Below are positions 42,804 through 52,064 of a DNA stretch of 64,000 nt, in pieces (position 1 is the stretch's first letter; each line of letters starts with the position of its first letter). The notes under the pieces were generated by a model that was not told where the DNA came from, searched no databases, and was given only the letters and a program-made list of their open reading frames with translations. The position numbers were made by a program, and so were the translations under genes. This DNA comes from Undibacterium sp049340185 (GTDB lineage Bacteria > Pseudomonadota > Gammaproteobacteria > Burkholderiales > Burkholderiaceae_D): positions 558,001 through 622,000 of the forward strand of contig NZ_JBMPPC010000002.1 in the NCBI RefSeq assembly GCF_049340185.1. Reading direction: 5' to 3'.

Positions 42804-43490
42804 ATGATTCCAGCAATTCACGTTCTGTTTGTTGAAGACGATCCCATGATCGCACGCACCTTAAGTATGGGCTTGCGATACGAGGGTTTTGCGCTCAGTC
42901 ACGCAGCCAGCGTGGCGGCAGCTATGCAACTACTGCAACAGCAAGTGTTTGAATTACTCTTGCTGGATGTGGGCTTGCCTGACGGTGATGGAATCGCTTT
43001 GTGTCAGCAATTGCGGGGGCAGCATCCCACTACGCCGATATTGATGCTATCCGCCAGAACGGATGAAAGCGCGGTCGTTGCCAGCATAGAAGGCGGTGCG
43101 GACGATTACATCCGCAAGCCCTGCGGCCTGCGTGAACTCAGTGCGCGTATGCGACGTTTGCTAGCACGTCACCAGCCTGCCGCCTTACACAGGCCGGTGA
43201 TCAGTTTTGACAGCATCCAGATGGATATTCAGCGCCGTACGGCGAGTGTCGCTGGTACCTTACTGCAATTGGGTAAGAAAGAATATGAAGTGCTGATGCT
43301 ACTGGTACAGGCCAATGGTGATGCCATTACCCGCGAACAGATACTGAATCAGTTTGAAGACAACAACGCTATTTACGACCGTACGATCGATTCTCATCTC
43401 AGCCATTTACGTCGCAAATTAAAAGATGCCGGTGCCATCGAACGTATCGTTGCCATCTACGGCGTGGGCTACAAACTGGAGTCAGCATGA
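42804..43490 (+). CDS. OmpR/PhoB family response regulator
   Basis: About 228 residues from ATG 42804; the in-frame ATG at 42765 would add 13 mainly hydrophobic residues. The receiver domain has the acidic pair EDD (11-13), the phosphorylation site Asp55 in LLLDVGLPDGDG and the conserved Lys in YIRKPCGLREL. The C-terminal winged-helix domain ends RTIDSHLSHLRRKL...IYGVGYKL. It overlaps the sensor-kinase gene by 4 bp. Target genes are unknown; the neighbouring serine hydrolase gene diverges from it and is a candidate. Confidence 0.9.
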   Translation: MIPAIHVLFVEDDPMIARTLSMGLRYEGFALSHAASVAAAMQLLQQQVFELLLLDVGLPDGDGIALCQQLRGQHPTTPILMLSARTDESAVVASIEGGADDYIRKPCGLRELSARMRRLLARHQPAALHRPVISFDSIQMDIQRRTASVAGTLLQLGKKEYEVLMLLVQANGDAITREQILNQFEDNNAIYDRTIDSHLSHLRRKLKDAGAIERIVAIYGVGYKLESA

Positions 43491-44920
43491 GTCGCCCTCT
43501 GTGGTTACGTTTTTTAGTAATCAGTGTATTTTTTTCCGTGCTACTGAGCCTGCTGTATCTGTGGATGATCAGGGAGGTAACGATGCGACCGGGAGATGAA
43601 GTCCAGCGCAGTATGTATCTGTTTATCGCCCGCATTGTCGAAGGAGATAATTATGCAGAGGGTCTGGGGCGAGTACAGACATATCGTAGTGAATCGCCGG
43701 CAATCTCACTGGAAATGTGGGTCGTCAATACGGACAATCAGGTGCTGGCAAGCAGTGTGAAAGATGCGCCGCCCGCCAGCCTGCTGGAACGTAAAAAACC
43801 TGATCTGATCCATCAGGTGCTGACCCGGGGGCGCTTCTTTTCGGGTAGTGCGGCATCCGGCATCGTACGTCTGCAATCAGCGGAACCCGTTTACCTTCTG
43901 GTGAATAATCCGGGCACACCGGCCCGGGGTGCGGTTTTGACGATGGGAATCCTGTTTGTGGTGACCTTAATTACCGCTATTTTGCTGGGATTATTATTGC
44001 TGACGCTGTATTTGCGCGGACGCTCTGCCGAAGCACGGCAGGTGATACACAGCATAGAAGCAGGTGACCTGACAGCACGGTTTACCTCAGGCCGGCTGGA
44101 TGCTATAGGCGGCCTGATGCAGCACTTTAATACCATGGCCGACGAGATACAGCGGCTGGTAATACAGTTACAGACGATTGAAAAAACACGACGGGAATTA
44201 CTACAGGAACTAGGGCATGATTTGCGCACGCCGCTAACAAGCCTGCGTACGGCAATTGATACGATCGCCGTGCATGGCGAAAGCATGGAGCAGCTGGAAC
44301 GCCAAGAATTTTTTAATGTCATTACGAGCGAACTGGATTATTTCACTCGCCTGATCGACGATCTGTTTTTTATCGCACATATTGATGAGCCTCGTTATCG
44401 CAATCTGGCTCATCTGGCTAGCCGTCTGGATTTATGCGACTTGTTGAAAACTGAAACTAGCCATTCACTGCACGCACAGCAGCAGGCAGAGCGGCCGGTT
44501 ACTTTCGAATTACAGATCGATGCTGCCTGCACTAATGCTTGCCATATCAGTGGTGATGCCTATCTGATCACCAGGTTGTTGCACAATGTGTTTGATAATG
44601 CCGCCAGATATGCACAAAGCCGGGTGCGCATACGATTGCAGCCTGTCGCCGATACGCTCGAGCTGATCGTTGAAGATGACGGCCCCGGTTTGTCCGCCGA
44701 TGGCATTGCACGCTTTGGACAAAGGCGGGATACGCGACTGATGTTTGCTGGTTTACCGAGCAGGCAGACTGGCATTTCTCTAGGTTTGGGCTCAGTCATC
44801 ATCAAAACGATTATCCAACTGCACGGCGGTGATTACGAGATCAGTAACGGCGAGGCACACCAAGATTTCCCCGGAGCCCGCCTGAGACTGGTTTTTCCTA
44901 CGCGCCCTTCAGAGCCTTAG
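43487..44920 (+). CDS. sensor histidine kinase
   Basis: A 477-residue membrane kinase. Transmembrane helices at about residues 8-28 and 150-176 enclose a periplasmic sensor of some 120 residues, followed by a HAMP linker (TARFTSGRLDAIGGL). The phosphoacceptor is His244 in ELGHDLRTPLTSLR. ATP-binding boxes follow: NVFDNAARYA (N box), VEDDGPGL (G1) and GISLGLGSVIIKTI (G2-like). It pairs with the response regulator, with which it overlaps by 4 bp. The signal is not evident. Confidence 0.92.
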   Translation: MSRPLWLRFLVISVFFSVLLSLLYLWMIREVTMRPGDEVQRSMYLFIARIVEGDNYAEGLGRVQTYRSESPAISLEMWVVNTDNQVLASSVKDAPPASLLERKKPDLIHQVLTRGRFFSGSAASGIVRLQSAEPVYLLVNNPGTPARGAVLTMGILFVVTLITAILLGLLLLTLYLRGRSAEARQVIHSIEAGDLTARFTSGRLDAIGGLMQHFNTMADEIQRLVIQLQTIEKTRRELLQELGHDLRTPLTSLRTAIDTIAVHGESMEQLERQEFFNVITSELDYFTRLIDDLFFIAHIDEPRYRNLAHLASRLDLCDLLKTETSHSLHAQQQAERPVTFELQIDAACTNACHISGDAYLITRLLHNVFDNAARYAQSRVRIRLQPVADTLELIVEDDGPGLSADGIARFGQRRDTRLMFAGLPSRQTGISLGLGSVIIKTIIQLHGGDYEISNGEAHQDFPGARLRLVFPTRPSEP

Positions 44921-45162
44921 CCGATTAAGCAAGTTTGCATATTTATCTGCCCGACAGGATCACCCCGTCGTCTTATAAAGTTACCTTATCGATTCAGGTC
45001 AAACCTCGTTTTACCAAGCGATGGCACGCCTTAAAAAAAATTGAAATTTGAAGATTAATAAGCATAAACATCATCAAAAAATCATAAAAATCTGAGGTTT
45101 TTGTGTATTTATTACATTTTCAGCAGATATTTTGTGGTTTCTGTTTCTCGCTCCCGGGAGGT

Positions 45163-45192
45163 TTACGCAGACGGTGAAAAGAAGCCTATAAT
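45163..45192 (+). promoter_or_regulatory. sigma-70-type promoter candidate for ptsN
   Basis: TTACGC (45163-45168) and TATAAT (45187-45192) are spaced by 18 nt and lie 56 bp before the ptsN start. The -10 is perfect and the -35 is weak. The 328-bp gap 44921-45248 is otherwise AT-rich, with no gene that I can support. Confidence 0.45.
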
Positions 45193-45248
45193 TTGTCAGC
45201 TTTGCGCCGTGCGCCAAGCATTTCCCGCTGTAACACTGATCTTGTGTC

Positions 45249-45722
45249 ATGACAAATATTGCAAAAATACTGCCTCTTGCTAACGTCCTTCTGGATCTTG
45301 AAGTTTCCAGTAAAAAAAGAGCCTTCGAACAAGCTGGCTTGTTATTTGAAAACAACTGCAGCATTGCCCGTTCTACGGTCTCCGATAATCTGTTCGCCCG
45401 CGAACGTTTAGGATCGACTGGCCTGGGTCATGGCGTCGCGATTCCGCACGGCCGCATCAAAGGTCTTAAAGCACCGATTGCTGCCTTTGTACGTCTGGCA
45501 GAACCTATTCCCTTCGAATCTCCTGATGGTGAACCGGTTAGCATTTTGATTTTTCTTCTGATGCCCGACAATGTCACACAACAGCATCTGGAAATCTTAT
45601 CGGAAATTGCCGAAATGCTTTCTAATGAAAGCTTCCGCGACACCCTGAATACGGAACCAGGTGCCGCAGCGATTTATGAAAAAATCGTCACCTGGCAACC
45701 GAATCCCCAGTCGGTATCCTGA
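45249..45722 (+). CDS. ptsN: PTS IIA-like nitrogen regulatory protein
   Basis: A 157-residue EIIA(Ntr) protein. The phosphorylated histidine lies in HGVAIPHGRIKGL near residue 73, and the N-terminal FEQAGLLFENNCSI and C-terminal LLMPDNVTQQHLEILSEIAE segments (cited in part) are typical. It receives phosphate from the PTS-Ntr chain and regulates potassium and nitrogen functions. It precedes hprK and rapZ, as in most Burkholderiales. The usual upstream rpoN and hpf are absent, and a two-component system occupies that side. Confidence 0.93.
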   Translation: MTNIAKILPLANVLLDLEVSSKKRAFEQAGLLFENNCSIARSTVSDNLFARERLGSTGLGHGVAIPHGRIKGLKAPIAAFVRLAEPIPFESPDGEPVSILIFLLMPDNVTQQHLEILSEIAEMLSNESFRDTLNTEPGAAAIYEKIVTWQPNPQSVS

Positions 45723-45836
45723 TGAGCAGCGGCTGGCGCAGCGCTGCTTGTTTCGGGCAAATAATATACGTCATCTCCACGCCTCGTCACCATTGATCGC
45801 ATCCCCACCATTTCTCATCAGATTGTGTAAGCCGCC

Positions 45837-46781
45837 ATGCCATTACTGACCGAACTGACTATACAAAAAATCTTCGACGACAATCGTGATGCAATGCAGT
45901 TGGGATGGTTTGCCGGCTTCTCTGGCGGTGACAAACAAATTACTGGCGATGCAACCTCATCTGCGGATCAGGTTGGCCATCTGAATTTTATTCACCCGGG
46001 ACGCATTCAGGTACTAGGTCATCAGGAGCTCGCTTACTATCATCGCCTGTCTACCGTTTCACGCGGTAATTTGATCAAAGAACTGATTGCCGGTGCGCCG
46101 CCAGCCCTGATCGTGGCACAGGGATTAGAAACACCGCAAGCGATTCTGACCGCTTGTGACGATCACAATATTCCGCTGTTCTCTACACCACTGCCGTCCG
46201 CGCAGGTCATCGATTTTTTACGCGTCTATCTATCCAAAAAACTCGCACAGCGCACCACGATGCACGGCGTATTTATGGACGTACTCGGCGTCGGTGTCCT
46301 GATCACGGGAGAATCGGGTTTAGGTAAAAGCGAGTTGGGACTGGAGCTGATTTCACGTAGTCACGGTCTGGTCGCTGATGATGCCGTCGAATTTTCGCGG
46401 ATCGCGCCAAACATGATTGAGGGTCGCTGTCCTGAGCTGCTGCAAAATCTGCTGGAAGTACGCGGCCTGGGTTTACTCGATATCAAGGCAATTTTTGGTG
46501 AAACTGCTGTGCGTCGCAAGATGCGCCTGAAACTCATCGTGCATCTGGTCAAACGCAGCACATTGGAAGAACATTACGAACGCCTGCCGATTGATTCGCA
46601 GAGCCAGGAAGTGTTGGGCCTGCCGATACGCAAGGTCGTCATCCCGGTCGCTGCCGGCCGCAATATCGCTGTACTCTTAGAAGCTGCGGTACGCAATACG
46701 ATTCTGCAATTACGCGGTATCAACACTCTGGACGAGTTCATGGAGCGTCAGCGGCGTGCGATGAACGAAGATTCAGAATAA
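45837..46781 (+). CDS. hprK: HPr kinase/phosphorylase
   Basis: A 314-residue protein. Walker A is GESGLGKSELGLEL near residues 156-169. MHGVFMDVLGVGVL precedes it, and the HprK signature EVRGLGLLDIKAIFG lies near 207-221. The catalytic His is expected in the MHGV segment and the Asp pair in LVADDAVEF. In Gram-negative bacteria HprK phosphorylates HPr/NPr on serine and is linked to PTS-Ntr control. It begins 114 bp after ptsN. Confidence 0.95.
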   Translation: MPLLTELTIQKIFDDNRDAMQLGWFAGFSGGDKQITGDATSSADQVGHLNFIHPGRIQVLGHQELAYYHRLSTVSRGNLIKELIAGAPPALIVAQGLETPQAILTACDDHNIPLFSTPLPSAQVIDFLRVYLSKKLAQRTTMHGVFMDVLGVGVLITGESGLGKSELGLELISRSHGLVADDAVEFSRIAPNMIEGRCPELLQNLLEVRGLGLLDIKAIFGETAVRRKMRLKLIVHLVKRSTLEEHYERLPIDSQSQEVLGLPIRKVVIPVAAGRNIAVLLEAAVRNTILQLRGINTLDEFMERQRRAMNEDSE

Positions 46782-46910
46782 GTGTCAAAATAAGGTCTGC
46801 TACTTTTTTCCTTATTCGCTTTCTACATCGTCAGTGTTCAGGCGACGGCAACAGCAGCACTCGTAATGCAGAAACGCCATTAAACACTCTCATCGCTCTC
46901 AGTCCACATC

Positions 46911-47774
46911 ATGCGCATATTACTGATCTCAGGTATTTCCGGTTCCGGCAAATCAGTGGCACTGAATGTTGTCGAGGATGCGGGCTTCTATTGTGTCGAT
47001 AACCTGCCCCCCAGCCTGCTGCCGGAGCTGGTCAAAACACTGATCAGCGAAGGCATCCAATCTGCTGCGATGGCAATCGACTCGCGCAGCGCACATCTGC
47101 TGACCAGCTTGCCAGACACGGTACAGACCTTGCGCGCAGAAGGTCATGAAGTCAAAATTCTGTTTTTAACCGCCAGCACCGAGTCACTGGTCGCCCGTTT
47201 CTCTGAAACTCGCCGCAGCCATCCTTTATCGCACCGGCTGCAAAAAGATCAGCCCATGGGTGATCGCCTGAGCCTGACCGAATGCATACAGGAAGAACGT
47301 GAAATTCTGGCGACGATACAATTCCTGGCCCATGTCATCGACACCTCCAATCTGAGCGCCAACAAACTACGCGAATGGGTCAAAAATATCATTCAGATTC
47401 AGCACTCACCGCTGACGCTGATGTTTGAATCCTTCGCATTTAAAATTGGTGTCCCGCTAGATGCTGATTTTGTCTTCGACGTCAGGATGCTGCCGAATCC
47501 CTACTATGATCTGCAACTACGACCACTGACCGGACGCGATCAAGCCGTGATTCATTTCTTGGATGAACAGGCAATGGTGCAGGAGTTGTATCGCGACATC
47601 CAGCAATTCATCGAGAAGTGGTTGCCAAATTTCAAACACGACAACCGCAGCTATCTGACCGTTGCGATCGGCTGTACCGGCGGCCAGCATCGCTCGGTAT
47701 TTATGGTGGAAAAACTCGCCGAATATTTTGAAGATAAAGAACAGGTATTAGTCCGGCACCGGCGTCTGGGTTAA
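46911..47774 (+). CDS. rapZ: RNase adapter protein RapZ
   Basis: A 287-residue protein with Walker A GISGSGKSVALNV at residues 8-20, the FLTAST segment and the ETRRSHPLS stretch. The C-terminal domain has YLTVAIGCTGGQHRSVFMVE (cited as IGCTGGQHRSVFMVE), the family signature implicated in metabolite and RNA binding. In E. coli RapZ directs RNase E to the small RNA GlmZ and controls glucosamine-6-phosphate synthesis. It ends the ptsN-hprK-rapZ run. Confidence 0.94.
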   Translation: MRILLISGISGSGKSVALNVVEDAGFYCVDNLPPSLLPELVKTLISEGIQSAAMAIDSRSAHLLTSLPDTVQTLRAEGHEVKILFLTASTESLVARFSETRRSHPLSHRLQKDQPMGDRLSLTECIQEEREILATIQFLAHVIDTSNLSANKLREWVKNIIQIQHSPLTLMFESFAFKIGVPLDADFVFDVRMLPNPYYDLQLRPLTGRDQAVIHFLDEQAMVQELYRDIQQFIEKWLPNFKHDNRSYLTVAIGCTGGQHRSVFMVEKLAEYFEDKEQVLVRHRRLG

Positions 47775-47833
47775 ATCCTCACCGCAACAGTAATTCCCTA
47801 TACCCTACCCTGTATGTTTTCATAACGCTTTAA

Positions 47834-47893
47834 AATAAAGCGGAATAAGGCATATTTTTAAAAAAATAGGGGAGTATAGGTAATCGTAGCGCC
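47834..47893 (+). repeat. short dispersed repeat, copy C
   Basis: ATAAAGCGGAATAAGGCATA, then TTTTTAAAAAAATAGGGG and AGTATAGGTA, ending TAGCGCC. It aligns with copy A along AAGCGGA-TA...TATTTTTA...AAAATAGGGG-AGTAT-GGT and with copy B along GGGAGTATAGGTA and the TAG-GCC end. It sits between the convergent ends of rapZ and the GGDEF gene. Confidence 0.55.
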
Positions 47894-47990
47894 TTTGACG
47901 ACTTCATTAAAGCAATCAGCCCGAGAAAAAATCAAATCAGCGCGACGACGTATCAGGACCGCCGGCAATGCAATTTGGCCTGATGCGTGA

Positions 47991-49937
47991 CTAGACTTCT
48001 TTAGCGATTTCGATACGGTTACGGCCATTTTCTTTCGCCCTATAGAGCGCCAGATCACTGCGAGATAGCACTGCGTCAGCGCTGGCATCATTGACACTCA
48101 TCGCGGCGACGCCGACGCTCACGGTGATGACGATCAGCCTGCCGTCAACCAGCAAGGGGCTATCGGCAATTTGCTGCTGTACACGCCGGGCAAAGATATC
48201 CGCTTCATTGATAGACACGTCAGACAAAATGACGGCGAATTCTTCACCGCCGACTCGTCCGACCATATCGTTATCACGTAATTGGGCAGAGAGAATGCCT
48301 GCAAAATGTTTTAACACCAGATCCCCGACGGCATGACCATGACTATCATTGATCATTTTAAAATGATCGAGGTCACACATCAGGATCGCTGTGCGGGTGC
48401 TGGCAATCCGCTTTATCCGTGCCAGCTCCTCCTCCATGCGCCCCATAAAATAACGGCGATTCGGTAGCTGCGTCAAAAAATCGATGGTCGCGAATTCTTT
48501 CAGTTCAATTTCAATCCGTTTGTGTTCGGTAACATCACTGATAAATCCGTGCCACAGCGTACTGCCGTCAGGCAGGCGACGTGGCTGCGCGCTGCCATAG
48601 CACCAGCGCAGCCCCTGACGCGGCAAGATCACACGGTATTCCAGTTGCCAGGGCGTCAAATGCACGGCCGACATTTCCAGAGAACTGCGGTAATTCGTTA
48701 AATCTTCAGGATGAATACGCTGATACAGCAAGGACATATCGCTGGCAACCTGTTCCGGCATGAGTTCATAAATCTGCTCCACACCTTCACTGACATAAGA
48801 AAAAAAAGTCTCCCCGCTGGGTAATAAACGGTGCTGATAAACTAGTCCAGGAATTTCATTCGTCAATGAGGTAATGAGATCAACACTTTGTTGCAGACGA
48901 TCTGAAATCGCCCGGATCGCGCTGATATCGGTAGTCGTGCCTATCATGCGTAGCGGCTTGCCATGCACATCGCGGCTCACGACTTTGCCACGGCTGGATA
49001 TCCATTTATAACTGCCATCTTTGCAGCGAATGCGGTGATCGACTTCGTAGCTGTCCGTTTTCTGATCGAAATGATTCTGAATCGCCTCACGGACAAAATC
49101 CAGATCATCGGGATGCAAGCGGTGATAACTTTCTTCAATTTTATTCGACAAGATATCGCTATCGGCATAACCCAGTATCGCTTTCCAGCCTGAGGAATAC
49201 CGGATTTCGTTCTTACTGATATCACGATCCCAGATACCTGTCCCGCTGCCCTCAATCGCCTGAGCGATACGGTATTTGCTGGCCTCGCTTTCAGCCAGTT
49301 GTTTCTCGGCTTGCGCTAGCCGGAGATTCGTCTGCTCTCGCTCCATCGCTATCGCAGTCAGATGGATGAATTCGTCAACGCCTTGGACACGTTCGGCAGG
49401 CGGAGCAATATCCTGATCGCAATCACGGTTATACAAGACAAAAATTCCTACCAGGCTCCCATCGACAAGGCGAACAGGTGCGATCAATCTGGGATAAAGC
49501 TCATGCGCAGAGGCATGAGCATAGAAGTGATGCCTGATACGATCAGCAGACGTATTCCTGGCAGTCTGGCTATCGATACGCTGTACCTCAATCCATAATT
49601 GAGGGTCGAGATGCAATGCCGCTACCGAGTCCAGATAGTCGTCACTCAATGCAGGAGCAGCGCCTACTGCGATACCACCACTCTCCTGATCGATGAGATA
49701 AATGGCACAACAAGCAAGGGGAAGCCCGCGTTCACATTCAGAGGCAATACCAAGCAAGGTCTCGCCCAGCGACACACCGCGGGCGATACTGGCAATCAGC
49801 ATGGAATGAGAGGAATGCGGAGCGCTTGACACACATGCGTCGCGCACAAGGGTCGCAGCCTGAGAGGCATGAGCGCTATCTACTGGAATCTGATCTGACG
49901 TCATAGTCGTAAGCAAGTCGCATTCAGCACCCGGCAT
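47991..49937 (-). CDS. GAF-PAS-PAS-GGDEF diguanylate cyclase
   Basis: A 648-residue protein without transmembrane helices. Order: GAF-like region (about 30-200), coiled-coil linker, two PAS domains (about 220-345 and 360-475), and a GGDEF domain from about 490. The active site GRVGGEEFAVIL is intact, and the allosteric RxxD (RDND) precedes it. It should make cyclic di-GMP in response to a small-molecule or redox signal. ATG 49937 and ATG 49904 are both possible. It points toward rapZ, with which it is convergent. Confidence 0.92.
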   Translation of the reverse strand: MPGAECDLLTTMTSDQIPVDSAHASQAATLVRDACVSSAPHSSHSMLIASIARGVSLGETLLGIASECERGLPLACCAIYLIDQESGGIAVGAAPALSDDYLDSVAALHLDPQLWIEVQRIDSQTARNTSADRIRHHFYAHASAHELYPRLIAPVRLVDGSLVGIFVLYNRDCDQDIAPPAERVQGVDEFIHLTAIAMEREQTNLRLAQAEKQLAESEASKYRIAQAIEGSGTGIWDRDISKNEIRYSSGWKAILGYADSDILSNKIEESYHRLHPDDLDFVREAIQNHFDQKTDSYEVDHRIRCKDGSYKWISSRGKVVSRDVHGKPLRMIGTTTDISAIRAISDRLQQSVDLITSLTNEIPGLVYQHRLLPSGETFFSYVSEGVEQIYELMPEQVASDMSLLYQRIHPEDLTNYRSSLEMSAVHLTPWQLEYRVILPRQGLRWCYGSAQPRRLPDGSTLWHGFISDVTEHKRIEIELKEFATIDFLTQLPNRRYFMGRMEEELARIKRIASTRTAILMCDLDHFKMINDSHGHAVGDLVLKHFAGILSAQLRDNDMVGRVGGEEFAVILSDVSINEADIFARRVQQQIADSPLLVDGRLIVITVSVGVAAMSVNDASADAVLSRSDLALYRAKENGRNRIEIAKEV

Positions 49938-50088
49938 AATGAAAAAATCACAACATCAACAATCTGAGCCCAGAGTATCACAAGCGTAAAAAACTTGTCT
50001 AGCTGTCAAACATGCCAGCATATAGCGTACGCCATCGCCAAGGTGCAAAACTCATTTCATCAGAGCCGGACTACGACGTCTGCGCAAC

Positions 50089-51252
50089 TCACCCCATGAC
50101 GACTCTGCGCATTTTTTGCGCCACATAGGCCAGGCTCACGGCAGTCATACCGGCACATACCAGTAACGCAGTGGTCACCGCTACCATGCTGACGGCCTCT
50201 CCTTTTAAGACCTGATTCATCATCTGATTTTGTGCCAGCACGGGAACCCATTGAAACCAGGCGGGCTCGCGTCCGGGAAAAATAATCGGCATCAGCGTAA
50301 TCATCGGTACAAACATACTGATCATCTGGTTACGGACTTGCGCTTCTTTATACCCCTTACAATCCAGCGCAATCGCAATCTGAATTGCCGCGAGACTGGC
50401 AGCAAGCGGCAGCAATACCCATAAAAATCCGAGCGCATCATGGATTCCGAACTGAAATTCAGCACGCAGAGTCTCATTACGTATCAGCCATTGCGACGGA
50501 AAAAAACTAAAAATAGTCAGCACCACGACACCCATACTCACCGCCGCGACCGCCCCCCATTTGCCAACGGCTAGTTGCCAGCCAGAGACCGGATTCATCA
50601 TCAGCGGCTCCAGCGAGCCACGCTCGCGTTCACCCGCAGTGGTATCGATGGCTGCATACATGCCACCCAGAACAATCGCCATCAATACCATCATCGGCAA
50701 CATCGTTGTGATCGTCGCCTTGCGCTCGTCTGCACTTTGCAAATGACGCTCTTTCACTTCCATCAATTGTAAAATTTCTGGCGACACACCGCGCATCATC
50801 AGACTTAGGGAAGCGTTCTCCTGCGAATAGCCATCGAGTATCCGTTTCAATGGCCGCAAGCCGAATTCAGCCTGACGGTTCGAGGTATCGTAGGCAATGA
50901 CCAGAGTGACTTTTTCACCGGCAGATAACTTCTCCTGAAAATGCGCCGGAATTAATAAGACAGGCTGATCAATTTCTTTGTTTCTGGATTTGGCTTCGTA
51001 ATCAGCGGGAGCCTGTTTGATCTGATACCCCTGACGAAGGATAAAATTCTCCAGCGCGGGAGCGTGCTGCATGCCGACCACCAGCACGCTGCGTTTTTCC
51101 TCCTGCGACTCTACTTGAGAGAGCACGACTGAAAAAATAAACAAAATCAAAGGTACACCGAGCAATGACCCGAGCAGGGCAACCAGCAAAGTGCGCCGGT
51201 CGCGCAAGGCATCCTTAATCTCTTTACGAAAAATAGCAAACATAGCGTTCAT
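50089..51252 (-). CDS. ABC-2 type permease, NatB-like
   Basis: A 387-residue membrane subunit with one N-terminal helix (about 22-42), a soluble region (45-180), and about five C-terminal helices including MVLMAIVLGGMYAAIDTTAGERERGSLEPLMM (cited as ERERGSLEPLMMNPVSG). That ERGSLE segment is typical of ABC-2/NatB exporters. It overlaps the ATPase gene by 4 bp. Named relatives export sodium, but cargo is not predictable. Confidence 0.88.
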   Translation of the reverse strand: MNAMFAIFRKEIKDALRDRRTLLVALLGSLLGVPLILFIFSVVLSQVESQEEKRSVLVVGMQHAPALENFILRQGYQIKQAPADYEAKSRNKEIDQPVLLIPAHFQEKLSAGEKVTLVIAYDTSNRQAEFGLRPLKRILDGYSQENASLSLMMRGVSPEILQLMEVKERHLQSADERKATITTMLPMMVLMAIVLGGMYAAIDTTAGERERGSLEPLMMNPVSGWQLAVGKWGAVAAVSMGVVVLTIFSFFPSQWLIRNETLRAEFQFGIHDALGFLWVLLPLAASLAAIQIAIALDCKGYKEAQVRNQMISMFVPMITLMPIIFPGREPAWFQWVPVLAQNQMMNQVLKGEAVSMVAVTTALLVCAGMTAVSLAYVAQKMRRVVMG

Positions 51253-52064
51253 CCATTGCCTCTTGTGATGGTGGTGGCTGGAGTCAAAAATGCCAGCTTG
51301 ACGAATGCATCTTCAAAATTTGGTTCACCCGCGTGTTGCAATAACTCGGAGACCGTACCACTCGCCACATTACGCCCCTGTGCAACGATCACGACCTGAT
51401 CGCAGAGCCGCTCAACCTCCTGCATAATATGCGTAGAAAAAATAATGCATTTTCCTCCGCCCTCCGGCGATCTGAGCCAGCGCAAAAATTCGCGTAAAGC
51501 ACGGGTAGCGACCACATCCAGTCCATTAGTCGGCTCATCGAGAATGATATTTTTGGGATCATGGATCAAGGCACGCGCCAGCGCTGTTTTCATCCGCTCG
51601 CCCTGACTGAACCCTTCGGTGCGCCGGTCCAGCAAGGCATGCATATCCAGCCAATGCGCAAGCTGATGCGTACGCTGCTCAATCAGGCCCAGCTCCATGC
51701 CATGCAAGCTACCGTAATACTGAATATTTTCCCGCGCAGTCAACCGTGGGTATAAGCCGCGGGCATCTGACAACACACCCATTGTTGATTGCGTTCCCTG
51801 CTGACCCGCTTTGACTTGTACGCCATCCACCGAGATGTCACCGCGATCCGGCGCCAGCAACGAGGCAATCATCCGCAGACTGGTTGTTTTACCCGCACCA
51901 TTCGCCCCGAGCAAGCCAGTAATCGCACCGTCTTCAGCGCGAAAACTTACACCATCAACGGCTTTCACCGACTCTTGCTGTCGCTTGCCAAAATTCAGAT
52001 TGAGCTTAAATACCGGTTTGCCCTGACGGATAAATGCCTTATGTAAATCGTTCACGATAATCAT
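51249..52064 (-). CDS. ABC transporter ATPase, NatA-like
   Basis: A 271-residue ATP-binding subunit with Walker A GLLGANGAGKTTSLRM near residues 51-66, signature FSQGERMKTALARAL near 151-165, and Walker B IILDEPTNGLDV near 172-183. The FSTHIMQEVERLCDQ switch region follows. It pairs with the ABC-2 permease by 4-bp overlap downstream, and overlaps the hydrolase gene by 4 bp upstream, so all three are translationally coupled. Confidence 0.92.
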   Translation of the reverse strand: MIIVNDLHKAFIRQGKPVFKLNLNFGKRQQESVKAVDGVSFRAEDGAITGLLGANGAGKTTSLRMIASLLAPDRGDISVDGVQVKAGQQGTQSTMGVLSDARGLYPRLTARENIQYYGSLHGMELGLIEQRTHQLAHWLDMHALLDRRTEGFSQGERMKTALARALIHDPKNIILDEPTNGLDVVATRALREFLRWLRSPEGGGKCIIFSTHIMQEVERLCDQVVIVAQGRNVASGTVSELLQHAGEPNFEDAFVKLAFLTPATTITRGNG

